IMG/VR virus record: IMGVR_UViG_3300036859_000153
Coordinates: 1-20,485 of that record
Direction: 5' to 3' (one strand)
Length of the DNA stretch: 20,485 nucleotides
DNA from: a virus
Below, piece after piece: positions 14,535-20,485 of the stretch. The notes under the pieces are model-generated. The model searched no databases and was not told the origin of the DNA. It saw nothing but the letters and a program-made list of their open reading frames with translations. How positions within the stretch are numbered: position 1 is the stretch's first letter; every line of letters begins with the position of its first letter. The translations under genes and the position numbers were made by a program.

Positions 14535-15005
14535 CTACATTGGAACGCCGAGGCCCGGCGGTGCTGGCGGCGGGCCGGCGCCCGGCTCTGGTGTTGCAGT
14601 TGCAATACCCGGCGGCATCGCGCCTGGCAAGGGCGCGCCAGATTTCGCGGCCATTGCCATCTGCTGGATTGCGCTCGGAACAAGCGACTCTTGATTCTCT
14701 TTCCCAAAGTTCGACGTCAGCGCGCGGATGGCGTTCAGCAGTCCGTTGTACTTCTTTGAGCCGACCGCGTAGGCACCGAGCGCCTTGTGCAATCCGGGGA
14801 TCATGCTCTTGATCATCGCGTCGGCTGCGGCCTCTTGGCCGGCACCGCCGCCAGGCGCCATGGCCGGACCGCCGCCGGGACCACCGGGACCGCCAGCAAC
14901 GTTGCCTGGGAGCTTGGGCGCGCCGCCCATTGGCCCAGCTCCGCCAGGGGCAGGCGGGGGCGGTGCGCCAGGTGGCATTCCGGGAGGCATTCCAGGCACG
15001 GGCAT
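14535..15005 (-). CDS. Pro/Gly-rich protein with central helical domain (156 aa)
   Basis: ATG 15005 is the first start after an in-frame TAG. Residues 1-55 are almost pure Pro, Gly, Met and Ala (PGMPPGMPPGAPPPPAPGG at 4-22). Residues 58-122 form a helical domain, including MIKSMIPGLHKALGAYAVGS at 64-83, KYNGLLNAIRALTSNFGK, and SAIQQMAMAAK. The last 35 residues return to Pro/Gly. A short helical core framed by disordered arms between the portal and scaffold suggests a minor head protein or assembly cofactor. In podovirus clusters a gene of this type is common just after the portal, but I do not know its function. Confidence 0.75.
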   Translation of the reverse strand: MPVPGMPPGMPPGAPPPPAPGGAGPMGGAPKLPGNVAGGPGGPGGGPAMAPGGGAGQEAAADAMIKSMIPGLHKALGAYAVGSKKYNGLLNAIRALTSNFGKENQESLVPSAIQQMAMAAKSGAPLPGAMPPGIATATPEPGAGPPPAPPGLGVPM

Positions 15006-15025
15006 GCCGGTTTGCTACAGCAACT

Positions 15026-15358
15026 CTAAAATGCGCGCAAGTGAGCGTACGCCAACTTGCCCACATAGACCGCGAAGGCGAGCACTTCGCGCTCTAGCTG
15101 TGCGCGCTCTCGCGCTAACCTTCTGACAGGTGGCCGGCGCTTTTTTTCATAGGCGTTTTTGATCTCGCGCCGATCCTTGCGGCGTTCGTATTGCCGACGC
15201 CAGCGCACTCGGGATTTCTTGCGAGCACGCGCCTTGCTGTATGCGCGCCAGTCCACAAGCCGCTGCTCGTGCGCGTGCTCGGGCGAGCAATACCATTGGT
15301 TGGCGGAGGTTTTCTCGAATGTCGCGCCGCACCAGCGGCAGTCAGCGGGAGCGAACAT
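15026..15358 (-). CDS. Zinc-finger basic protein (110 aa)
   Basis: ATG 15358 has only a weak AGG upstream. The N-terminus has a zinc-binding pattern: C7-x2-C10, then C24 and H28/H30 (ADCRWCGATFEKTSANQWYC, then SPEHAHEQR). The middle (about 38-90) is extremely basic, with RARKKSRVRWRRQYERRKDR at 44-63, and the last 20 residues form a more hydrophobic helix EREVLAFAVYVGKLAYAHLRAF. A treble-clef-like finger plus a basic arm suggests nucleic-acid binding. A resemblance to the zinc part of HNH nucleases is possible, but no HNH motif follows. The ribosome site lies within the 3' arm of the hairpin at 15363-15411, so translation may depend on that structure. Confidence 0.72.
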   Translation of the reverse strand: MFAPADCRWCGATFEKTSANQWYCSPEHAHEQRLVDWRAYSKARARKKSRVRWRRQYERRKDRREIKNAYEKKRRPPVRRLARERAQLEREVLAFAVYVGKLAYAHLRAF

Positions 15359-15362
15359 GGCG

Positions 15363-15411
15363 CCTGAAAAGCAAAGCCCCGATCGGGGTTGCCGGGGCTC
15401 TACTTTTCAGG
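15363..15411 (-). terminator. Long hairpin, probable intrinsic terminator overlapping a ribosome-binding site
   Basis: A near-perfect 49-base inverted repeat: outer arms CCTGAAAAG (15363-15371) and CTTTTCAGG (15403-15411), three positions with two mismatches, then inner arms AGCCCCG (15375-15381) and CGGGGCT (15393-15399) with an 11-base loop. On the minus strand the inner GC stem is followed by TTTGCTTTT, the usual form of a Rho-independent terminator; the outer arms make it work as a longer stem too. The last bases of the stem include AGG, five bases before the start of the zinc-finger gene. Confidence 0.7.
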
Positions 15412-15441
15412 GGGCAAAGATACGCGTCAAGAGGCTTTCGG

Positions 15442-15504
15442 CTAGCGCCGACGGCGCCTGCTCTTGCGGCCGCGCCGAAACGCCTCGGGGGTCTTGGTCA
15501 GCAT
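15442..15504 (-). CDS. Arginine-rich micro-ORF (20 aa)
   Basis: ATG 15504 has an excellent ribosome site, AAAGGA at 15511-15516 with six bases of spacing. The frame reads MLTKTPEAFRRGRKSRRRRR and ends in TAG at 15442. Half of the residues are Arg or Lys and the last five are all Arg. Its size and charge recall RNA-binding Arg-rich peptides of phages (such as the N peptides), and also leader peptides whose Arg codons slow ribosomes before a downstream hairpin. Both ideas are inference. It lies between a promoter-like sequence and a terminator-like hairpin, so it could be the only product of a short transcript. Confidence 0.5.
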   Translation of the reverse strand: MLTKTPEAFRRGRKSRRRRR

Positions 15505-15549
15505 GGTGATTCCTTTCATTACCGCTACAGGGCGGGCTTGTTTCGCTTG

Positions 15550-15563
15550 ATCCCTCACGGGAT
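15550..15563 (-). ncRNA. Short hairpin with GTGA loop at the predicted transcript 5' end
   Basis: On the minus strand, ATCCC-GTGA-GGGAT forms a 5-bp stem with a GNRA-class tetraloop, a highly stable small RNA fold. It lies right at the start site predicted from the promoter at 15569-15596 (about 15562), so it would cap the 5' end of the transcript. Confidence 0.4.
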
Positions 15564-15568
15564 GCCCC

Positions 15569-15596
15569 AAAATAGCATTGCCCCCGCAACCGTCAA
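15569..15596 (-). promoter_or_regulatory. Sigma70-like promoter upstream of the micro-ORF
   Basis: On the minus strand, TTGACG (15596-15591, five of six to the -35 consensus) is followed after 16 bases by TATTTT (15574-15569, four of six to the -10). It is the best promoter-like pair I found in the window and falls in the only sizeable gap among the head genes. The predicted start is near 15562, about 46 bases before the micro-ORF ribosome site. Confidence 0.5.
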
Positions 15597-15603
15597 TGGT
15601 TGC
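15586..15603. promoter_or_regulatory. Operator-like dyad over the -35 element
   Basis: Six-base inverted arms GCAACC (15586-15591) and GGTTGC (15598-15603) are separated by six bases, which with one arm base make up the -35 hexamer of the promoter. Placement over the -35 is typical for a repressor site, though a dyad this short can arise by chance. Confidence 0.4.
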
Positions 15604-15621
15604 CGCCAACTCCTGCCCACG

Positions 15622-17367
15622 TCATACCGGCATGGCTGGCGCAACCCCGTTTTTGCCCTTCGGACCAGGCTTGCCAGCCTGCTTTGTCGGATCAGCGGCC
15701 TCCGCCGCCTTGGCGGCTTGCTCAGCCTTGATCCGCTGCCGCAACTTGGCGATCAGCACAGCAGCATTCGGTGGATTGCGCAGGCGGATGAATTGCTCGC
15801 GGTCGATCGCATCCGCTTTCTTGAGCAAGATGGATTCCTCTTTTGCCTCGTCAGCGAACAGTGGCGAGTGCGAGTGCCCGGCAATGCGGATGCGCCAATC
15901 GCCGACCTGCGCCAGCAAGAACTCTCCCGGAACACCCTGCCCGACCAGGCGCTGCGGATCGTTCCGCCGCATCAGGCTCAGAGACAGATCAGCCAAGCGC
16001 ACCAGCGCCGGCTCGAGTCCAACCGCAACCTTGCGGATGCGGGCCGATCCGGTTACGGCCAGTTGTCGCGCATGCCCCTTGCCGCGCACACCAGCCTCGC
16101 CTTTGCCGCTCACCGTCTCAGTGAGTCCCGACGCCTCAAGGAAAACCTCGCCGATCGATTTGAACTCGGCGAAGATGTCCGGCGGCATCGGCGGGCGCAA
16201 CTCTTCCACCTTGGCACCAGGCATCATGTCGAGCACCCACGTGCCAGGTCCACCGAGCGCGCCAGCCTTTTCGTCGCTCAACCCGTTGAACCCAGAGAAC
16301 ACCTTGGCCGGATCAATCTGCCGCTCCAAAACTTCCCTGATATTGTCGAGCGTGCCGTTGGTCCAATCCTGCAACTTGATCAGCCGATCGCAGTGTGACT
16401 CACCCCAGAAATATTCGGGCAGCTCGTAAGGGCGGAATTGGACGAATGGGTGATCCTGTTTCATGAAGATGTTCGTGTGCGACGCGTATTGCGGCCGACT
16501 GCCCTCGCCAGCTTTCGACGCCTTCGCAAGCGCCTCGATCGTCTCACGCGAGTCCGATAGAATGATATCGTTCTCAGCGACGGTGAACGTCACGTAGTCT
16601 TCGGCCAGATCATCCCACACCCACAGCTCGTGCATGGCCACCATGACGGCATCCGAGCGTGGCTCATAGTCCGCGTTCGGCTGATAGTTGGTCTGCGACT
16701 GCCCCATGATCGGGCCGGACAGGTTGGCGCCACCCGTCGCGGTGATCAGCAGGTTGGCCAGTGCCGGAGGCAGCAACGATGCGGTGGGACCGGCCGATGT
16801 CGAAAGGCGCTTGATCTCTGATTTCTTACCGGCGCGAATCAGCCGCAGCACGGCGTTGTCCCAATTCAGATGGTAGGTGTGGACGAACGCCTCCTGACTA
16901 TCCAGGTCCGGCTCGCTCTCGTCATAGACCCCGAAGTTGTGCGGGGTGATCATCTTCGCGTACAGCTCGTCCCTGGACTCGTGCCAGCCGAGCTTGAAGA
17001 ACACGCTGTCATAGACAAGCGCCCAAAGCAGCGCGAGCGTGATTTGAAATGCCAGGCCGGAGTCGCGGAACTCGTCATTCCAGCAATCTTCCACCGCCTC
17101 CATTTGCGACACCACCTCGGGCGGAGAGTTCGGCGGCGCAGCCACAGTGTAGCGCGCATGGTCTGCCGCGTAGAGGAACGACGCCACAAGGTCCGTGTGC
17201 GACATCAGTCGGTTGTAAAGGATCGGCTCGTATGAATACGTCCCGAACAGGAAGTAGCGGCGGCGGCGATCATAGAGCGAGATACGCGTCTGCTGCGACT
17301 GCAGACAACAGTCGAGAATGTACTTCACCTTTTGCGAGCGCGCGGGCTCGGTGCGCGGGATGATCAT
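15622..17367 (-). CDS. Portal protein (581 aa)
   Basis: ATG 17367 overlaps the zinc-ribbon gene stop (ATGA). The length fits podovirus-type portals. Readable elements include the N-terminal helix region with YNRLMSHTDLVASFLYAADH at 51-70, the wing-type VYDSVFFKLGWHESRDELYA at 118-137 followed by ITPHNFGVYDE, DHPFVQFRPYELPEYFWGES at 305-324, the helix KLQDWTNGTLDNIREVLERQ at 331-350, and the stem/crown region with GHARQLAVTGSARIRKVAVG at 431-450. The C-terminal 40 residues are Ala/Lys/Gly/Pro-rich and likely disordered. It forms the dodecameric ring through which the terminase packages DNA and to which the adaptor-like protein at 10023-10928 would bind. Position after the large terminase supports the call. 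Confidence 0.88.
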   Translation of the reverse strand: MIIPRTEPARSQKVKYILDCCLQSQQTRISLYDRRRRYFLFGTYSYEPILYNRLMSHTDLVASFLYAADHARYTVAAPPNSPPEVVSQMEAVEDCWNDEFRDSGLAFQITLALLWALVYDSVFFKLGWHESRDELYAKMITPHNFGVYDESEPDLDSQEAFVHTYHLNWDNAVLRLIRAGKKSEIKRLSTSAGPTASLLPPALANLLITATGGANLSGPIMGQSQTNYQPNADYEPRSDAVMVAMHELWVWDDLAEDYVTFTVAENDIILSDSRETIEALAKASKAGEGSRPQYASHTNIFMKQDHPFVQFRPYELPEYFWGESHCDRLIKLQDWTNGTLDNIREVLERQIDPAKVFSGFNGLSDEKAGALGGPGTWVLDMMPGAKVEELRPPMPPDIFAEFKSIGEVFLEASGLTETVSGKGEAGVRGKGHARQLAVTGSARIRKVAVGLEPALVRLADLSLSLMRRNDPQRLVGQGVPGEFLLAQVGDWRIRIAGHSHSPLFADEAKEESILLKKADAIDREQFIRLRNPPNAAVLIAKLRQRIKAEQAAKAAEAADPTKQAGKPGPKGKNGVAPAMPV

Positions 17368-17843
17368 TCGGTCGGCCTATGTCTCGCGACCACCTGTGTC
17401 ATCTGCTGCAGGCGCTGACGACCGGCTGCCGCTTGCGCTGGATTCACAGTCCCCACCGGCCTGAACGACGATCCGACTCCGGTCGGGGAGCACACGGCGC
17501 CGTTATAGGGAAGGTCAGGCGTGCCCATCTGCCCGTTGATGTTGACCGGCATCTTGACGCCGCCATATTGCCCGCCAGCCGGCCGCAGCGGTATCCCGCG
17601 CGCGGGCTCGGGCGCACGCTTGACCGCCTCACCCTGGCGGGCTGTCTGGAAATTGGAGAGGCCGAACTGCGCAGCCAGGTCTCTACTCGACCGGTCGACG
17701 CCGGTTGCGACGGCGCGAATGGCAATACCTTGTGGCACCCACCGGGCGCGCGTACCCTTGCACTTTGGGCACCGGGGTCTGTTGACGGCGACGGTGTAGG
17801 TCTTGCCGCAGCTCTGATTTAGACAACGGTAGGTCCAGCTCAT
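17364..17843 (-). CDS. Zinc-ribbon protein between terminase and portal (159 aa)
   Basis: ATG 17843 is preferred over GTG 17849 two codons earlier; TAGG lies upstream of both. The N-terminus has four cysteines in a zinc-ribbon order: C7-x4-C12 and C25-x2-C28 (TYRCLNQSCGKTY, then RPRCPKCKG). The rest has no clear fold: a short helix SSRDLAAQFGLSNFQTA at 52-68, then Gly/Pro/Asn-rich sequence and a C-terminal helix AQAAAGRQRLQQMTQVVARH. Small zinc ribbons between terminase and portal genes occur in several phage groups; they could bind DNA during packaging or help the motor dock, but I know of no tested function. The gene is coupled to the portal by overlap. Confidence 0.78.
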   Translation of the reverse strand: MSWTYRCLNQSCGKTYTVAVNRPRCPKCKGTRARWVPQGIAIRAVATGVDRSSRDLAAQFGLSNFQTARQGEAVKRAPEPARGIPLRPAGGQYGGVKMPVNINGQMGTPDLPYNGAVCSPTGVGSSFRPVGTVNPAQAAAGRQRLQQMTQVVARHRPTE

Positions 17844-17888
17844 AGGCACGCCTATAAGCCCAGAAATACAAGTAGTAAAGCCAACCCA

Positions 17889-19745
17889 TCATTGGCGTTG
17901 CGTCACGTCGATGCGCGCGCGGCGTAGATAGTCGATTACCATCGCCTGCGCCACGCGCTCCGGCGGGATCGGACCACTCTGGCTTTCCCGCTCCAGCACA
18001 ACCTTGTAGGTCGCCCCGTTGCCCAGCATCCGAGGCTGCACCCAGCGTTTCCATGCCTCATGAGCGAGGCCGCTGGCAATGGCACGGTCGTCTTTTTTGG
18101 CGCCCTCCGCCTCAATCACGCCGTCCTCGATCTTGATCGAGCGCATCTCTTCCAGGCACGGCATGGATCGAATGATGATGCGGCCAAGGTCGACCGAATC
18201 CTTGAACGCCGACATCATTGAGAACTTGTTCATTTCGGTCATCTTCCATTGGAACAGCAGACCACCCGAGAGGCTGTCCGCGCGTCGGTACAGAAAGTGC
18301 CGCATATTGTTGAGCACTCCCTTAATGTCGTTCTCGTGAGGCATCGCCGGCATGCGCGACATCCCAACCTTGAGACTGTTCAGCTCATTGAACACTGCCT
18401 CGCCGGGGCCGTTCATTTCAAGGTTGACCATCGTCGTCTGATACCAGCCAGCCAAATGCGCGAGCACCCAGGCGCAGTGGTAGGTGGAGGCAACGACGCT
18501 CACCCACTCCGCCACCTGAAAGAGCCGATCAGCAAAGCAGCGGTAGATCGAGATCGAGTGCCGATCTCCCTTGTCGGATCGCCCATAGGCGACATCGCAG
18601 CCGATCACGTATTCGTTGCCAGGCTTGGGCGGCTCCCACACACGCAATCCGGCCCGCCGGTCCTGGGTCTCCATGACACCAAGGTCTTTCCACTCTGCCC
18701 CGAGCACGTAGTTGTAGAGCCGCAGCTTTGTTGCTTTGGCCGCTTTCATCTGCATGCCTAGTGCCGCGTTCGTGAAGAACTTAGCGCCGGTTGCCTGGAA
18801 CGCGTCTTCGTCCGTCCACGGAAACATTTCGTCCATCTTGGCTTGATCGCCGTTGCATTCATCGTCGAGTTTCCAGCGATACCAAGCGACTTGCTCGTGC
18901 GTCACCTCAAAGTCGGCGGAGTCTTTGACGTCACGAACGCGCCTGCGCTCAAGCGGCGTGAGCGTTTCCTTGAGACCTTTCGGCATGTACTGCAGAAAGC
19001 GCGGGTCTTCCTGATCGAACGCGTACAGCTCGTTCCGCCACCAACCTATGAAAATCGCGCGCATGCCTGGTGACATCTTCGCCTGCTCATACATGTCGTG
19101 GAAAAAATTGAACCCGCGAGCGGTCGTCTCATCAATCTGTAGGCGATGCTTGTAGTGCGTCGACATCGCCGCGCGTAGCTCTTTCAAATCTTCCTCGCTG
19201 CCCCAGTTGGCCGTTTCGGTGCGGTGCGCGAAATTGTACGCGCCACCGCGCCCGAGACCGGCCTTTTTCCCAGCCTTCTCACGCGTGCCGGCAACAAGGT
19301 ATGTGAACTGACTTCCGTTCTTGAAGATCAGCATCGTTCGGTTGTGCTTGCTGACCTTGACCTTATGCGATGGCGGCAGATGCGCGAGGAAGACATCCAC
19401 GATCGCCCTGATCTGGTCGCGATTTGTGTCGGCATGTGTAGCAATGCAACCTGACAGACCCGGATGCTCAAAGGCCCAAAATAGATCGATCGCGAGCCAG
19501 AGGGTGGACAAGCCAAGTTGGCGAGCCTTGAGAATGCAGAAAGTAGACACCCCTTCCGCGAGACCCTTTTCGATTTCATCGAGAACATAGAGCTGTGTCC
19601 CCAGCAAGTTGTCATGCAGCGTCTGCAGACCGAAATCCTTGGTCTGCACCTTGAGCACCTTTAGAAATTTCATGAACCGCTCGCGCGGGAACGGCGCTAC
19701 CGCGGTATCCGCAATTCGATTTGTGACTCTTGGCGCATGTGCCAT
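17889..19745 (-). CDS. terL: Terminase large subunit, ATPase and nuclease (618 aa)
   Basis: Packages DNA into the prohead at the portal. Numbering from ATG 19745: the Walker A-type KARQLGLST is at 73-81; HRTETANW at 174-181 is the region after Walker B common in this family; YRWKLDD and FPWTDEDAFQATG at about 289-320 are typical linker motifs. The RuvC-like nuclease acidic residues are visible: D384 in GCDVAYG, E443 in NLEMNGPG, and D552/D553 in KKDDRAIASGLAHEAW. All key motifs appear intact. The open frame extends to 19901, but its first part is antisense-like shadow of the small-subunit gene. ATG 19745 overlaps that gene by 49 bases with only a distant GGGAG; ATG 19673, just after it, is an alternative start. 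Confidence 0.93.
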   Translation of the reverse strand: MAHAPRVTNRIADTAVAPFPRERFMKFLKVLKVQTKDFGLQTLHDNLLGTQLYVLDEIEKGLAEGVSTFCILKARQLGLSTLWLAIDLFWAFEHPGLSGCIATHADTNRDQIRAIVDVFLAHLPPSHKVKVSKHNRTMLIFKNGSQFTYLVAGTREKAGKKAGLGRGGAYNFAHRTETANWGSEEDLKELRAAMSTHYKHRLQIDETTARGFNFFHDMYEQAKMSPGMRAIFIGWWRNELYAFDQEDPRFLQYMPKGLKETLTPLERRRVRDVKDSADFEVTHEQVAWYRWKLDDECNGDQAKMDEMFPWTDEDAFQATGAKFFTNAALGMQMKAAKATKLRLYNYVLGAEWKDLGVMETQDRRAGLRVWEPPKPGNEYVIGCDVAYGRSDKGDRHSISIYRCFADRLFQVAEWVSVVASTYHCAWVLAHLAGWYQTTMVNLEMNGPGEAVFNELNSLKVGMSRMPAMPHENDIKGVLNNMRHFLYRRADSLSGGLLFQWKMTEMNKFSMMSAFKDSVDLGRIIIRSMPCLEEMRSIKIEDGVIEAEGAKKDDRAIASGLAHEAWKRWVQPRMLGNGATYKVVLERESQSGPIPPERVAQAMVIDYLRRARIDVTQRQ

Positions 19746-19954
19746 AGCTTGAATGCCAGCTCCCGGAAGGGACGCACGTGCTGGCGCCGCACCTTCCCAG
19801 GTTTGACAGTTAGACCACGCCGCCGCGCTTTGCCAGTGACTGAGCCCTTGCTGCGGGCAAGGCGCTCTGCGCACCAGACCGGGCCGAACGGCCCGTACCA
19901 CTGGTCAAGGAATGATAGTTCCCCAGCGCTCCATGGCTGCTCGCGGGCCCTCAT
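19697..19954 (-). CDS. Helix-turn-helix protein, likely terminase small subunit (85 aa)
   Basis: ATG 19954 forms an ATGA overlap with the upstream stop, which picks it out of a longer frame. The sequence shows a SANT/GcrA-like DNA-binding fold: PWSAGELSFLDQWYGPFGPV at residues 7-26, then CAERLARSKGSVTGKARRRG with the Rs-x-x-sV-x-x-KA-x-x-xGL pattern seen in this class. The remainder is basic with a helix RPFRELAFKLWHMRQE. Phage small terminases recognise the packaging site with an N-terminal helix-turn-helix and oligomerise through the rest; 85 residues is short for the known ones. The 49-base overlap with the large subunit supports the pair. A transcription regulator of GcrA type is the main alternative. 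Confidence 0.7.
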   Translation of the reverse strand: MRAREQPWSAGELSFLDQWYGPFGPVWCAERLARSKGSVTGKARRRGLTVKPGKVRRQHVRPFRELAFKLWHMRQESQIELRIPR

Positions 19955-20265
19955 GCCTTGGCCGCAGCCTCCATCTTGGCGAAGTTGCCCCGCGGGCGAG
20001 TCGGCGGCAGATCGCGAGGTATCAAAGCGGCAGCGCTCGGCCACTCCTTTGCCGGCGCTCCCTTCCTCTCCGACACGAGATCGGCAATGATCTGCCGTAG
20101 CGTGTCGCGCTCGTGCTCCAGCGCCGCTAACCTGGATTTCACCAACTGCTCTTGCGCGTACTGACGTTCCTTGCGCTCCACCTCTGCGCGCTTGGCCTGC
20201 GCCTCGACATACTGGCACGCGCGCCGCGTGAGGCGTCGCGTCACGCATACTTGGCAATGTCCCAT
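19951..20265 (-). CDS. Small coiled-coil protein with N-terminal CxxC (104 aa)
   Basis: ATG 20265 shares a base with the upstream stop (TGATG) and has AAGG seven bases before it; a GTG one codon earlier is possible. The N-terminus MGHCQVCVTRRLTRRACQYV has Cys4, Cys7 and Cys18, perhaps a partial metal site. Residues 20-68 form a strong charged coiled coil (including EAQAKRAEVERKERQYAQEQ and ALEHERDTLRQIIADLV). The C-terminus is Pro/Arg-rich. The gene is joined at both ends by overlaps, so it is translated with the terminase genes. Possible roles include packaging accessory or lysis spanin-like partner, but no signal or membrane segment is seen. I do not recognise it. Confidence 0.72.
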   Translation of the reverse strand: MGHCQVCVTRRLTRRACQYVEAQAKRAEVERKERQYAQEQLVKSRLAALEHERDTLRQIIADLVSERKGAPAKEWPSAAALIPRDLPPTRPRGNFAKMEAAAKA

Positions 20266-20485
20266 CACCTCGCCTTTCGTTTTTTCTTCCTCGTGCCGCG
20301 CACCTTGGTCGCAGCCACCTGGGTCGCAGCCTCCGCCTCCAAGCGGGTATTCTCCCCCTCCAGCCTCCTATTTTTAGACTCCGCCTTGTTGAGCATGTCC
20401 CGCAGGTGGGCGTTGTAATATCTCTCCATGGCGCGGATTTGCTCGATCCGCTGCTGCGCCTCGGTCACCTCCTTCTCAAACCGCT
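20265..20485 (-). CDS. Partial coiled-coil protein, N-terminus beyond right edge
   Basis: The frame is open to the window edge and the upstream residues (RFEKEVTEAQQRIEQI) continue the helix smoothly, so the true start probably lies outside. An internal GTG at 20468 and ATG at 20429 are possible starts, but neither has a ribosome site at a useful distance. The visible 72 residues are one charged coiled coil with heptads over most of the length, then a very basic end TRKKKRKAR. Its stop overlaps the start of the next gene. No family is recognised; by position it belongs to the same packaging operon. Confidence 0.68.
   Translation of the reverse strand, partial: RFEKEVTEAQQRIEQIRAMERYYNAHLRDMLNKAESKNRRLEGENTRLEAEAATQVAATKVRGTRKKKRKAR

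Noticed and set aside
15425-15430. Second TTGACG (minus strand) after the micro-ORF as a promoter for the zinc-finger gene
   Set aside because: The sequence at -10 distance lies in the hairpin arm (GAAAAG/AAAAGT) and does not resemble TATAAT.
15241-16429. Plus-strand open frames of 385 and 283 codons opposite the portal gene
   Set aside because: They are long only because GC-rich coding DNA leaves few stops in the opposite frames; the composition is Arg/Ser/Pro-rich, and the minus-strand frame has clear portal motifs.
17683-17892. Minus-strand 69-codon frame starting in an ATGA overlap with the terminase stop, with hydrophobic start MMGWLYYLYFWAYRRAYELD
   Set aside because: The junction is attractive, but most of the frame lies out of phase over the zinc-ribbon gene and becomes Arg-rich nonsense; the hydrophobic stretch is only about 12 residues.
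1-20485. tRNA genes, CRISPR arrays, insertion sequences, attachment sites or direct terminal repeats
   Set aside because: No cloverleaf, regularly spaced repeat, transposase or long terminal repeat was noticed on reading; a tRNA scan and self-alignment were not possible here.

Overview
The window is a dense, almost entirely minus-strand block of tailed-phage structural genes, read here from right to left in transcription order. The base composition is GC-rich. Genes abut or overlap by 1-4 bases (ATGA and TGATG junctions), with very little intergenic DNA. No integrase, repressor, replication or metabolic gene is visible, so this is the packaging, virion and probably lysis arm of a phage or prophage. 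The set of ring-like connector, propeller-like tail hub, GNAT-like small protein and three large ejection-type proteins, with no tape measure or tail sheath, points to a short-tailed podovirus-type particle. A GC-rich proteobacterial host (perhaps an alphaproteobacterium) is a weak inference from composition only.

Right end (20485 to 17364): a coiled-coil protein cut by the window edge, a second small coiled-coil protein with an N-terminal CxxC, a SANT/GcrA-like helix-turn-helix protein in the small-terminase position, the large terminase (Walker A plus RuvC-like nuclease acidic residues), and a zinc-ribbon protein. Next, 17367 to 12535: portal, a short intergenic unit, a second zinc-finger protein, three small head-region proteins, a scaffold-like protein and the major capsid protein. 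Then 12525 to 7142: a decoration-like protein, a small conserved protein, a connector/adaptor-like protein, a tail hub/stabilisation-like protein, an unknown 116-aa protein and a GNAT-like protein. Then 7145 to 2292: three large internal-virion or DNA-ejection candidates. Left end (2320 to 1): a lone plus-strand small ORF, a small helical protein, two paralogous two-helix membrane proteins (holin candidates), three small beta-rich virion-type proteins, and a partial Gly/Pro-rich appendage-like protein that runs off the left edge.

Three things stand out. (1) The only real intergenic space inside the head cluster (15359-15621) holds what looks like a self-contained unit: a sigma70-like promoter with a dyad over its -35, a GNRA-type hairpin near the predicted 5' end, a 20-codon arginine-rich ORF with a strong ribosome-binding site, and a long hairpin/terminator whose 3' arm carries the weak ribosome-binding site of the next gene. 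(2) A glycine-rich beta repeat (core GSGYxxxPxVTI) is present in three virion proteins separated by only one small gene, and in two of them it looks inserted into an otherwise recognisable fold. (3) Two adjacent, overlapping small membrane-protein genes at 1424-1905 are visibly homologous.

All family assignments come from reading motifs and gene order; no database search was run.
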